Below, one piece after another: positions 1-6,088 of a DNA stretch of 9,451 nucleotides (within the stretch, counting starts at the first letter, position 1; each line of letters begins with the position of its first letter). The position numbers were made by a program, and so were the translations under genes. The notes below the pieces were generated by a model. It made no database searches. It saw only the letters and a list, made by a program, of their open reading frames with translations, and was not told the origin of the DNA. The DNA is from Janthinobacterium lividum (lineage in GTDB: Bacteria; Pseudomonadota; Gammaproteobacteria; Burkholderiales; Burkholderiaceae_D): positions 1 to 9,451 of the forward strand of contig CAMBDR010000104.1 in NCBI GenBank assembly GCA_945864765.1. The letters are read 5' to 3'.

Positions 1-1467
1 CGCAAATATGATCGTGGTTATGGCCACTTCACGACTCGCCAAAACATTCAGTTTAACTGGATCAATCTTGAGCAAGCCCCGGATATTTTGCATGATTTAT
101 CCACCGTTGAAATGCATGCGGTTCAAACCTCGGGCAATTGCATCCGCAATACCACCTCGGACGAATACGCAGGCGTGGCGGCCGATGAAATCATCGACCC
201 ACGGCCTTATGCCGAAATTTTGCGCCAGTGGAGCACCTTCCATCCCGAATTTGCCTTTTTGCCGCGTAAGTTTAAAGTCGCCATCAATGGTGCCAAAGAA
301 GATCGTGCCGCCATTGCGATTCACGATATCGGCCTGACTGTCGTCCATAACGAACAGAAGGAAATAGGCTTTCGCGTCATGGTGGGTGGCGGCATGGGAC
401 GCACCCCCATCATTGGCAGTACGATTCGCGAATTTTTACCGCGTGAACACATGTTGAGTTATATCGAAGCCATCATGCGCGTCTATAATGCGCACGGGCG
501 TCGGGACAACAAATACAAGGCACGCATCAAAATTTTATTGAAAGCCATGGGTGCGGAAGAATTTGCCCGCCAGGTCGAGCAAGAATGGCAAGACCTGAAA
601 GACGGCCCCGCCACCCTGACACAGGCAGAAATGGATCGGGTGAGCGCTTTTTTTACCCCGCCCGCCTACCAAACCATTACCCCCAACAATGAACTGGCCC
701 AACTGCGCGCCGATAACAAAGCCTTTGATAATTGGCTAAAACGCAATGTCAAGCCCCACAAAGTAGCAGGTTATTCGATTGCCCTGTTATCGCTGAAAAA
801 AACCGGTGTGCCGCCCGGCGATGCCACGGCTGAACAAATGGATTTTATTGCCGATTTGGCCGACCACTATAGCTTTGGCGAATTGCGCGTCACCCATGAA
901 CAAAATCTGGTGCTGGCCGATGTCCGCGATTCTGAACTGTTCGCGCTCTGGCAAGAAGCCAAAGCCCATGGTTTGGCGACACCCAATATTGGTTTGCTGA
1001 CCGATATGATTTGCTGCCCCGGTGGTGACTTTTGTTCCTTGGCCAATGCCAAGTCGATTCCGATTGCCGCTGCCATTGCCGAACGCTTTGACGACCTCGA
1101 TTTCCAGCATGATATTGGTGAAATCGAACTCAATATCTCCGGCTGTATCAATGCCTGCGGCCACCACCATGTCGGCAATATCGGCATTTTGGGGGTTGAT
1201 AAAGATGGCTCGGAGTGGTATCAGGTTTCCATCGGCGGCGCGCAAGGCAATGCCAGTTCGATTGGTAAAATTATTGGCCCTTCGTTTTCGGCGCAGCAAA
1301 TGCCCGGTGTGATCGAGCGAATTTTGCAAGTGTATGTGCGCGACCGGATCGAACATGAACGCTTTATCGATACCGCACTACGGCTTGGCATTGCGCCATT
1401 TAAAGAACAGGTTTACGCCACCCCGATCAAGGGCGGGCAATTGGTAGGAGAAGATGAATATGCTTGA
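1..1467 (+). CDS. cysI: Assimilatory sulfite reductase hemoprotein (siroheme/4Fe-4S), 5' end outside the window
   Basis: This enzyme carries out the six-electron reduction of sulfite to sulfide in the cytoplasm, using a siroheme coupled to a 4Fe-4S cluster. The frame is open from base 1, giving 488 visible residues; family members of about 550-570 residues suggest that some 70-80 N-terminal residues are missing. Visible landmarks, numbered from base 1, are YGHFTTRQNIQFNW near residues 7-20, TSGNCIRNTTSDEYAG near 43-58, VGGGMGRT at 128-135, and the cluster/siroheme ligands C339-x5-C345 and C382-x3-C386. The second ferredoxin-like half domain lies before the first cysteine pair. Nitrite and sulfite reductases share this fold; the following cysH, cysD, cysN and cobA favour sulfite. 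No flavoprotein subunit (CysJ) follows, so the electron donor may be ferredoxin or may be encoded elsewhere. The stop overlaps the next gene by 14 bases. Confidence 0.93.
   Translation, partial: RKYDRGYGHFTTRQNIQFNWINLEQAPDILHDLSTVEMHAVQTSGNCIRNTTSDEYAGVAADEIIDPRPYAEILRQWSTFHPEFAFLPRKFKVAINGAKEDRAAIAIHDIGLTVVHNEQKEIGFRVMVGGGMGRTPIIGSTIREFLPREHMLSYIEAIMRVYNAHGRRDNKYKARIKILLKAMGAEEFARQVEQEWQDLKDGPATLTQAEMDRVSAFFTPPAYQTITPNNELAQLRADNKAFDNWLKRNVKPHKVAGYSIALLSLKKTGVPPGDATAEQMDFIADLADHYSFGELRVTHEQNLVLADVRDSELFALWQEAKAHGLATPNIGLLTDMICCPGGDFCSLANAKSIPIAAAIAERFDDLDFQHDIGEIELNISGCINACGHHHVGNIGILGVDKDGSEWYQVSIGGAQGNASSIGKIIGPSFSAQQMPGVIERILQVYVRDRIEHERFIDTALRLGIAPFKEQVYATPIKGGQLVGEDEYA
1446..1450 (+). 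promoter_or_regulatory. Ribosome binding site of the DUF934 gene, ambiguous between two ATGs
   Basis: AGGAG lies inside the end of cysI. Its distance to ATG 1454 is only 3 bases, shorter than usual, whereas ATG 1460 is 9 bases away. The two candidate starts differ by two residues. Confidence 0.6.
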
Positions 1468-2011
1468 AACTCGCCCACAAATTATTAAAAACCAAGCCGT
1501 TGTTGCCAATCACTGGGCGCTGCTACGACTGGAAGAAGGTGACGATGCCGCCAGTATCAACGTGCCGGATGGAAGTGTCATTGTACCGCTCGCCGTGTGG
1601 CAGGCACAACGCGCCAGTTTGGCGCAGCGGCCCCAACTTGGCTTATGGCTGGCCAGTTCCGCACAAGCGAGTGATATCGCAGCTGATTTAAGCCATTTTG
1701 CCGTGATTGCGATTGATTTCCCCAAGTTTTCTGATGGACGCGGCTTTTCAATTGCCTATAACTTACGCCGCCGTCTGGGCTATACGGGTGAAATTCGCGC
1801 CATTGGCGACGTTTTGCGCGACCAATTGTTTTACATGAAGCGGGTCGGCTTTGATGCCTGGGAAGTGCGAGCCGACAAAGATATTCAAGATGCCTTGAAA
1901 GGTTTGAGCGTCTTTTCTGAAACCTATCAGGATTCACTTGATCAAAAGCAACCATTATTCCGTCGTACCGAACGTGGTCACGTAACAACAGTTGGGCAGG
2001 CTAACCCATGA
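1454..2011 (+). CDS. DUF934 family protein of the sulfate assimilation operon
   Basis: This 185-residue protein is recognised as DUF934 from the conserved block FPKFSDGRG at residues 89-97, the basic stretch YNLRRRLGY at 102-110 and GDVLRDQLFYMKRVGFDA at 118-135. The family has no biochemically assigned role that I know of, but it is commonly found directly behind sulfite reductase genes in proteobacteria. I see no signal peptide, membrane segment or cysteine cluster, so it is probably a soluble cytoplasmic protein without a metal cluster. It overlaps cysI by 14 bases, and its TGA overlaps the cysH ATG (ATGA), which indicates translational coupling at both ends. Start choice is uncertain: AGGAG at 1446-1450 sits 3 bases before ATG 1454 and 9 bases before an in-frame ATG at 1460, so the true protein may begin at Met3. 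A role assisting sulfite reductase is inferred from context only. Confidence 0.88.
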   Translation: MNMLETRPQIIKNQAVVANHWALLRLEEGDDAASINVPDGSVIVPLAVWQAQRASLAQRPQLGLWLASSAQASDIAADLSHFAVIAIDFPKFSDGRGFSIAYNLRRRLGYTGEIRAIGDVLRDQLFYMKRVGFDAWEVRADKDIQDALKGLSVFSETYQDSLDQKQPLFRRTERGHVTTVGQANP

Positions 2012-2787
2012 GCGACACGAGCACAAATAGCAACAGCGGCAACAGCGGCAACAGCAGCAACGAAATCAACGAAATCAACCCGGATTTCTCCAATCTGCTT
2101 GAAGCCACACGTAAAACCCTGCAACTGATTGCCAAGCAATATCCCTCTGCGGTATTTGCCTCCAGCCTGGCGGCTGAAGACATGGTCATCACCGACCTGA
2201 TCCTGAAAGAAAAATTGCCGATTGGCATATTTTCATTGGAAACAGGCCGCATGCATGCTGAAACACTGGACATGATCGCCCGCGTCAAAGCCACCTATGA
2301 TTACGATATCACGCTGTACCGCCCCGACCCGCAGGCAGTGCAAGCTTATGTCAGCCAAAACGGCTTGAATGGGTTTTACGACAGCGTTGAACTGCGCAAA
2401 GAATGCTGCCGGATTCGCAAAGTGGAACCGTTGGGGCGCGCCTTGGCGGGTAAGCCGGCATGGGTCACCGGGCAGCGGCGTTCTCAATCTACCACACGGG
2501 CCGAACTGGCAGTACAGGAATACGACACTGCACATGGACTTGAAAAATTCAATCCACTGGCAGATTGGAGCGAAGACGACGTTTGGCATTATCTGCGCAG
2601 CCAGCAAGTGCCCTATAATGCCTTGCATGATCGTGGTTATCCCTCCATCGGCTGCGAACCTTGCACCCGAGCCATTGAACCGGGCGAAGATGTTCGCGCG
2701 GGCCGTTGGTGGTGGGAAAACCCCGACTCCAAAGAATGTGGCTTGCACTTTGTTGATGGCAAGCTAATACGAATCAAATCAGTCTAA
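2008..2787 (+). CDS. cysH: Assimilatory adenylylsulfate (APS) reductase, 4Fe-4S type CysH
   Basis: This cytoplasmic enzyme reduces activated sulfate to sulfite and AMP, using thioredoxin or a similar thiol donor. The 259-residue protein has the modified PP-loop region SSLAAEDMV at residues 52-60, SLETGRMHAET at 76-86, and the C-terminal KECGLH with catalytic C244. It also has C133-C134 and C216-x2-C219. This CC...CxxC set binds a 4Fe-4S cluster in enzymes that use APS directly and is absent from E. coli-type PAPS reductases. The lack of an APS kinase gene in the operon fits an APS substrate. The first 23 residues are a low-complexity Ser/Asn/Gly tail made by two adjacent 9-base tandem repeats; recognisable homology starts near residue 26. 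The start codon overlaps the preceding stop (ATGA). The assignment as CysH is firm; the choice of APS over PAPS rests on the cysteine motif and is strong. Confidence 0.95.
   Translation: MSDTSTNSNSGNSGNSSNEINEINPDFSNLLEATRKTLQLIAKQYPSAVFASSLAAEDMVITDLILKEKLPIGIFSLETGRMHAETLDMIARVKATYDYDITLYRPDPQAVQAYVSQNGLNGFYDSVELRKECCRIRKVEPLGRALAGKPAWVTGQRRSQSTTRAELAVQEYDTAHGLEKFNPLADWSEDDVWHYLRSQQVPYNALHDRGYPSIGCEPCTRAIEPGEDVRAGRWWWENPDSKECGLHFVDGKLIRIKSV
2032..2079 (+). repeat. Two adjacent 9-base tandem repeats inside the 5' end of cysH
   Basis: AACAGCGGC occurs at 2032-2040 and 2041-2049, followed by the variant AACAGCAGC at 2050-2058. After AAC at 2059-2061, GAAATCAAC occurs twice at 2062-2070 and 2071-2079. 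The units are in frame and encode Asn-Ser-Gly, Asn-Ser-Gly, Asn-Ser-Ser, then Glu-Ile-Asn twice. Because the unit is a multiple of three, copy number could change without breaking the frame. Confidence 0.9.
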
Positions 2788-2804
2788 CGAATCGAATATA
2801 CCCT

Positions 2805-3731
2805 ATGGATACATCTCCCTCTGTTTCTCAACTGAATCAACGCCATCTCGACTATTTGGAGTCGGAAGCGATCCACATCATGCGCGAAGTGGCGGCCGAA
2901 TGCACCCGCCCCGCGCTACTGTTTTCGGGCGGCAAAGATTCGGTGGTGTTATTACGCATTGCCGAAAAAGCCTTCCGTCCCGGCAAATTTCCTTTCCCGC
3001 TGGTTCATGTCGATACCGGTCACAATTTCCCGGAAGTGATCGAATTTCGTGATCGTCGGGTCGCCGAACTGGGTGAAACCTTAATTGTCGGCTCGGTCGA
3101 AGAATCGATCAGGCTGGGCACCGTGCGCCTGCGCAACCCGGCCACCGATTCTCGCAATGCGGCGCAAGCGGTGACCTTGCTGGAAACCATTGCAACGCAT
3201 AAATTTGACGCCTGCATTGGCGGTGCGCGCCGGGATGAAGAAAAAGCCCGCGCCAAGGAAAGGATTTTTTCCTTCCGCGATGAATTTGGCCAATGGGACC
3301 CCAAAGCGCAGCGCCCGGAATTATGGGATTTGTACAATACGCGGGTTCATCCTGGTGAAAACATGCGGGTGTTCCCGATTTCAAACTGGACTGAACTCGA
3401 TGTCTGGCAATACATTGCGCGCGAGCAACTGGCGTTGCCGCATATCTATTTTGCCCATCAACGGCAAGTGATACCGCGCTCCGGTTTATTGGTGCCACTC
3501 ACCGATCTCACGCCCGCCTTACCGGGTGAAACCGTTGAAACGCAAACCGTGCGCTTTCGCACCGTCGGCGATATTTCGTGCACCTGCCCGGTCGCATCCG
3601 ATGCCGCCACGGTCGATGCCATCATCGCCGAAACCGCCATCACCCAAATTACCGAACGCGGGGCCACCCGTATGGATGACCAAACTTCGGAAGCCTCCAT
3701 GGAAAAACGCAAGAAAGCAGGGTATTTCTAA
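2805..3731 (+). CDS. cysD: Sulfate adenylyltransferase subunit 2 (ATP sulfurylase small subunit)
   Basis: CysD forms the catalytic half of the heterodimeric ATP sulfurylase, making APS and pyrophosphate from ATP and sulfate, with CysN as the GTPase partner. The 308-residue length is normal for the family. The N-type ATP pyrophosphatase loop SGGKDS is at residues 41-46, HVDTGHNFPE at 68-77, the basic GGARRDEEKARAKE block at 139-152, and the usual terminus SMEKRKKAGYF closes the protein. The gene begins 17 bases after the cysH stop with no clear Shine-Dalgarno sequence, so expression may depend partly on ribosomes arriving from cysH. Its TAA shares one base with the cysN ATG (TAATG), as expected for subunits made in equal amounts. 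I see nothing unusual in the protein itself. Confidence 0.97.
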   Translation: MDTSPSVSQLNQRHLDYLESEAIHIMREVAAECTRPALLFSGGKDSVVLLRIAEKAFRPGKFPFPLVHVDTGHNFPEVIEFRDRRVAELGETLIVGSVEESIRLGTVRLRNPATDSRNAAQAVTLLETIATHKFDACIGGARRDEEKARAKERIFSFRDEFGQWDPKAQRPELWDLYNTRVHPGENMRVFPISNWTELDVWQYIAREQLALPHIYFAHQRQVIPRSGLLVPLTDLTPALPGETVETQTVRFRTVGDISCTCPVASDAATVDAIIAETAITQITERGATRMDDQTSEASMEKRKKAGYF

Positions 3732-5074
3732 TGACCAACGCACCCCAACCCGGCACCCCAAACCATCCGACCAATGAACCAGCCAATTCGCCCGATAACA
3801 GCGGCGGCATGCTGCGCTTTATTACGGCTGGCTCCGTCGATGACGGCAAGAGCACCTTGATTGGTCGCCTGTTATTCGACAGCAAAGGCATTTTTGCCGA
3901 CCAACTCGACGCCATGTCGCGCGCCAAACACAAGCGCACCGTGGGCGATACGATTGATTTATCACTCCTTACCGACGGTTTGGAAGCCGAACGCGAACAA
4001 GGCATCACCATTGATGTGGCCTACCGTTATTTTGCCACCCCCAAACGCAAATTCATCATCGCCGATACCCCGGGTCACGAGCAATACACACGCAATATGG
4101 TCACTGGCGCGTCCACTGCTGACGCCGTGATTATTTTGATCGACGTATCCAAAGTCAAGCTGGGTGACGATGGCAGTGTCGAATTGCTGATTCAAACCAA
4201 ACGCCATTCCACCATTGCGCATTTACTGCGCATCGAACACATCGTGGTCGCCGTCAACAAAATGGATTTGGTCAATTATGACCAAAGCGTGTACGAGCGC
4301 ATCGTGGCAGCCTATCGCGAATTTGGCAAACAACTGGGGCTGGGCGATATTCAAACCATCCCCCTGTCGGCTTTAAGTGGCGACAATGTGGTTGATGCGG
4401 GTGACAATATGCCCTGGTATCAAGGCCCTACCCTGATCGAATTGCTGGAAAAATTATCGGTCTACGACGACGCCCATCAACAACCATTTCGCTTCCCGGT
4501 GCAATTGGTGGCACGCCATGGCGGCCATGAAGCCAAGGATTTCCGTGGTTATATGGGCCGCATTGAAGCGGGCAGCGTGAAAAAAGGTGATCAATTAGTG
4601 GTGCAGCCCAGCGGCCAGAGTGCCACCGTGAAAGAAATTTTAACCTTGGGCCATTCACTCGAATCGGCAGGCCCCGGCCAATCGGTGACCTTGTTATTGG
4701 AAGAGTATCGCGATATTTCGCGGGGTGACATGTTATCACTCGGTAGCGCACCCGCCACCTTGCTAAAGAATCTGCAAGCGGATATTTGCTGGTTAAGCGA
4801 AGAACCACTCGATATGCGGCGCAAATATTGGATCAAGCATACCACCAAGCAAACCTCGGCCAAGATCGGTAAAATCGAATCGCTGCTCGATATCAACACC
4901 CAGCAACGAATGCCTGCCGAAGGCTTGACGCTCAACGATATTGCGCACATTCATCTGACCGTGCAACAGCCATTGGCCGCTGACCCTTATGCCGAAATTC
5001 GTGCAACGGGGGCATTTATCCTGATTGATGAAGTCACGCATCAAACCGTCGCCGCTGGCATGATTCGTGCGTAA
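3731..5074 (+). CDS. cysN: Sulfate adenylyltransferase subunit 1 (GTPase subunit), without APS kinase domain
   Basis: CysN is the translation-factor-like GTPase that couples GTP hydrolysis to APS formation by CysD. In this 447-residue protein the P-loop GSVDDGKST is at residues 34-42, the switch I area GITIDVAYRYF at 91-101, DTPGH at 112-116 followed by EQYTRNM, and NKMD at 176-179. The C-terminal half contains the expected EF-Tu-like beta-barrel region (for example HGGHEAKDFRGYMGRIEAG). The chain ends after this region; bifunctional CysNC proteins continue by about 170-200 residues with an APS kinase P-loop, which is absent here. That agrees with an APS-reducing CysH. The first 26 residues are rich in Asn, Pro and Thr and precede the conserved LRFITAGSVDDGK, so they are a poorly conserved tail; a later start is possible but no internal Met exists before residue 27. 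Confidence 0.96.
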   Translation: MTNAPQPGTPNHPTNEPANSPDNSGGMLRFITAGSVDDGKSTLIGRLLFDSKGIFADQLDAMSRAKHKRTVGDTIDLSLLTDGLEAEREQGITIDVAYRYFATPKRKFIIADTPGHEQYTRNMVTGASTADAVIILIDVSKVKLGDDGSVELLIQTKRHSTIAHLLRIEHIVVAVNKMDLVNYDQSVYERIVAAYREFGKQLGLGDIQTIPLSALSGDNVVDAGDNMPWYQGPTLIELLEKLSVYDDAHQQPFRFPVQLVARHGGHEAKDFRGYMGRIEAGSVKKGDQLVVQPSGQSATVKEILTLGHSLESAGPGQSVTLLLEEYRDISRGDMLSLGSAPATLLKNLQADICWLSEEPLDMRRKYWIKHTTKQTSAKIGKIESLLDINTQQRMPAEGLTLNDIAHIHLTVQQPLAADPYAEIRATGAFILIDEVTHQTVAAGMIRA

Positions 5075-5238
5075 CTGAGTTGCAGCGCCAAATGAATGCA
5101 AGCAAGACCAAGTGACGCACCACAATGGTGCATGACATGAAAAACGCATGCACCAAAGCAGCACAACTTTGTGAAGCATTCTTTTGGCAATTCAATTTAT
5201 CAACCCTCGGACTTAAGCAAATACGTGAAGGAGCGATT
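5075..5238 (+). promoter_or_regulatory. Leader between cysN and cobA with mutually exclusive hairpins
   Basis: No gene is evident in this 164-base gap. GCACCA at 5117-5122 can pair with TGGTGC at 5126-5131 over a 3-base loop. TGGTGCATG at 5126-5134 can instead pair with CATGCACCA at 5147-5155 as a 9-base-pair stem over a 12-base loop. The middle arm can join only one of the two. No T-run follows, so neither is an ordinary intrinsic terminator. The arrangement looks like a switchable leader; any regulatory role is inference. Confidence 0.4.
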
Positions 5239-5250
5239 TTGGCAACTCAA
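5171..5250 (+). repeat. Imperfect direct repeat spanning the cobA translation start
   Basis: GTGAAG-N5-TTTTGGCAATTCAA at 5171-5195 recurs as GTGAAG-N6-TTTTGGCAACTCAA at 5225-5250. The second copy carries the Shine-Dalgarno GAAGGAG and the TTG start of cobA; the first copy lacks GGAG. The 14-base core differs at one position. This may be a small duplication or a repeated binding site. Confidence 0.6.
5227..5233 (+). promoter_or_regulatory. Ribosome binding site that decides the cobA TTG start
   Basis: GAAGGAG is five bases before TTG 5239, which is ideal spacing. The product then begins MATQGKPGKVVLIGAGPG, matching where SUMT proteins normally begin. No comparable site precedes the in-frame upstream ATGs at 5125 and 5137. 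Confidence 0.8.
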
Positions 5251-6066
5251 GGCAAACCAGGCAAAGTAGTACTTATCGGTGCCGGCCCCGGCGCTGCCGA
5301 CTTACTCACCTTGCGCGCTGCGCGCTTGCTGGCGCAAGCCGATGTGGTCTTGCATGATGCACTGGTAACTGATGAGATTTTGCAACTGTGTCCACAAGCT
5401 CAGCTTATTTTGGTCGGCAAGCGTTGCGGCCAACTCTCCTCCGCGCAAAACTTCATCAACAAGCAAATGATTGATATGGCGCAAAAACATGCGCTCGTCA
5501 TTCGCTTGAAAGGCGGCGACCCGATGTTGTTTGGCCGTGCCGATGAAGAATTGCGCGCTCTGGAATTGGCTGGTATTGAAACCGAAGTGGTACCCGGCAT
5601 CACCACAGCCTTGGCCGCCGCCGCCGCCACCCAACAGCCACTGAGCAAACGTGGCGTAGCCCGCAGCGTCGCGTTTTTTACCTCAAGCACTGCGCCTGAC
5701 CAAGCGCAAACCGTCAAGTTACCCGACTGCGACACCCTGGTGCAATACATGGGCGGACGCGAAGCCATTACCACCGCACGCGCCTTGCGCGAGCAAGGAC
5801 GTAGCGCACACACACCCGTGATCATTGTTGAAAATTGCAGCCGCCCGGAACAACGCATTAGCCGCATGGATTTGGCGCAATTGGAGCAAGGCTTGCCCGA
5901 AGCGCATGGCCCGGTTTTGGTGATGATAGGTGAAGCTTTGGCGCAACGCACGTCAAAGTCAAATGCACAGCCAACTTCACAGCCAACGTCGCAGCACACC
6001 ACAGCGCAAATCGTCACTGAAATGCCCTCTGACGCGACAACCGACGCATTATTAATTGCCGCCTGA
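5239..6066 (+). CDS. cobA: Uroporphyrinogen-III C-methyltransferase (SUMT), single domain
   Basis: The enzyme adds methyl groups from S-adenosylmethionine at C2 and C7 of uroporphyrinogen III to give precorrin-2, the precursor of siroheme required by CysI. With the TTG start at 5239 it has 275 residues, typical of stand-alone SUMT and far shorter than CysG, so the precorrin-2 dehydrogenase/ferrochelatase domain must be supplied elsewhere. Motifs are the nucleotide-binding loop VLIGAGPGAADLLTL starting near residue 11, VGKRCG, RLKGGDPMLFGRADEE, VVPGITTALAAAAATQQPLSKRG and the late TPVIIVENCSRPEQR. The last 35 or so residues form a Gln/Thr/Ser-rich tail with a 12-base repeat. An in-frame extension to ATG 5125 would give 313 residues, but the added segment has no family resemblance and no ribosome site. 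The location behind cysN ties cofactor supply to sulfite reduction. Confidence 0.92.
   Translation: MATQGKPGKVVLIGAGPGAADLLTLRAARLLAQADVVLHDALVTDEILQLCPQAQLILVGKRCGQLSSAQNFINKQMIDMAQKHALVIRLKGGDPMLFGRADEELRALELAGIETEVVPGITTALAAAAATQQPLSKRGVARSVAFFTSSTAPDQAQTVKLPDCDTLVQYMGGREAITTARALREQGRSAHTPVIIVENCSRPEQRISRMDLAQLEQGLPEAHGPVLVMIGEALAQRTSKSNAQPTSQPTSQHTTAQIVTEMPSDATTDALLIAA
5968..6003 (+). repeat. 12-base tandem repeat in the 3' end of cobA
   Basis: CAGCCAACTTCA (5968-5979), CAGCCAACGTCG (5980-5991) and a diverged third unit beginning CAGCACACC (5992 onward) encode a Gln-Pro-Thr-Ser-like tail. It lies beyond the conserved methyltransferase fold and is probably disordered. Confidence 0.75.
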
Positions 6067-6088
6067 AATGACCACTTTACATTACCGA

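Noticed and set aside
1578..1988. An open frame on the - strand opposite the DUF934 gene, and a similar one at 787-1356 opposite cysI.
   Set aside because: Both are shadows of confidently identified + strand genes and show no start signals.
5126..5155. Intrinsic terminator between cysN and cobA.
   Set aside because: The hairpin has a 12-base loop and is followed by AAGCAGCAC, not a T-run.
5125..5238. In-frame N-terminal extension of cobA from ATG 5125.
   Set aside because: The additional 38 residues match nothing typical of SUMT, no Shine-Dalgarno precedes the ATG, and GAAGGAG with ideal spacing marks TTG 5239 instead.
5075..5238. Independent sigma-70 promoter for cobA.
   Set aside because: The best pairings, such as TTGTGA (5169-5174) with TCAATT or TTTATC downstream, are poor matches. 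I cannot support a promoter here.
6067..6088. Terminator between the convergent cobA and Fic-family genes.
   Set aside because: The 22-base gap contains no inverted repeat or T-run; termination may occur inside one of the genes.
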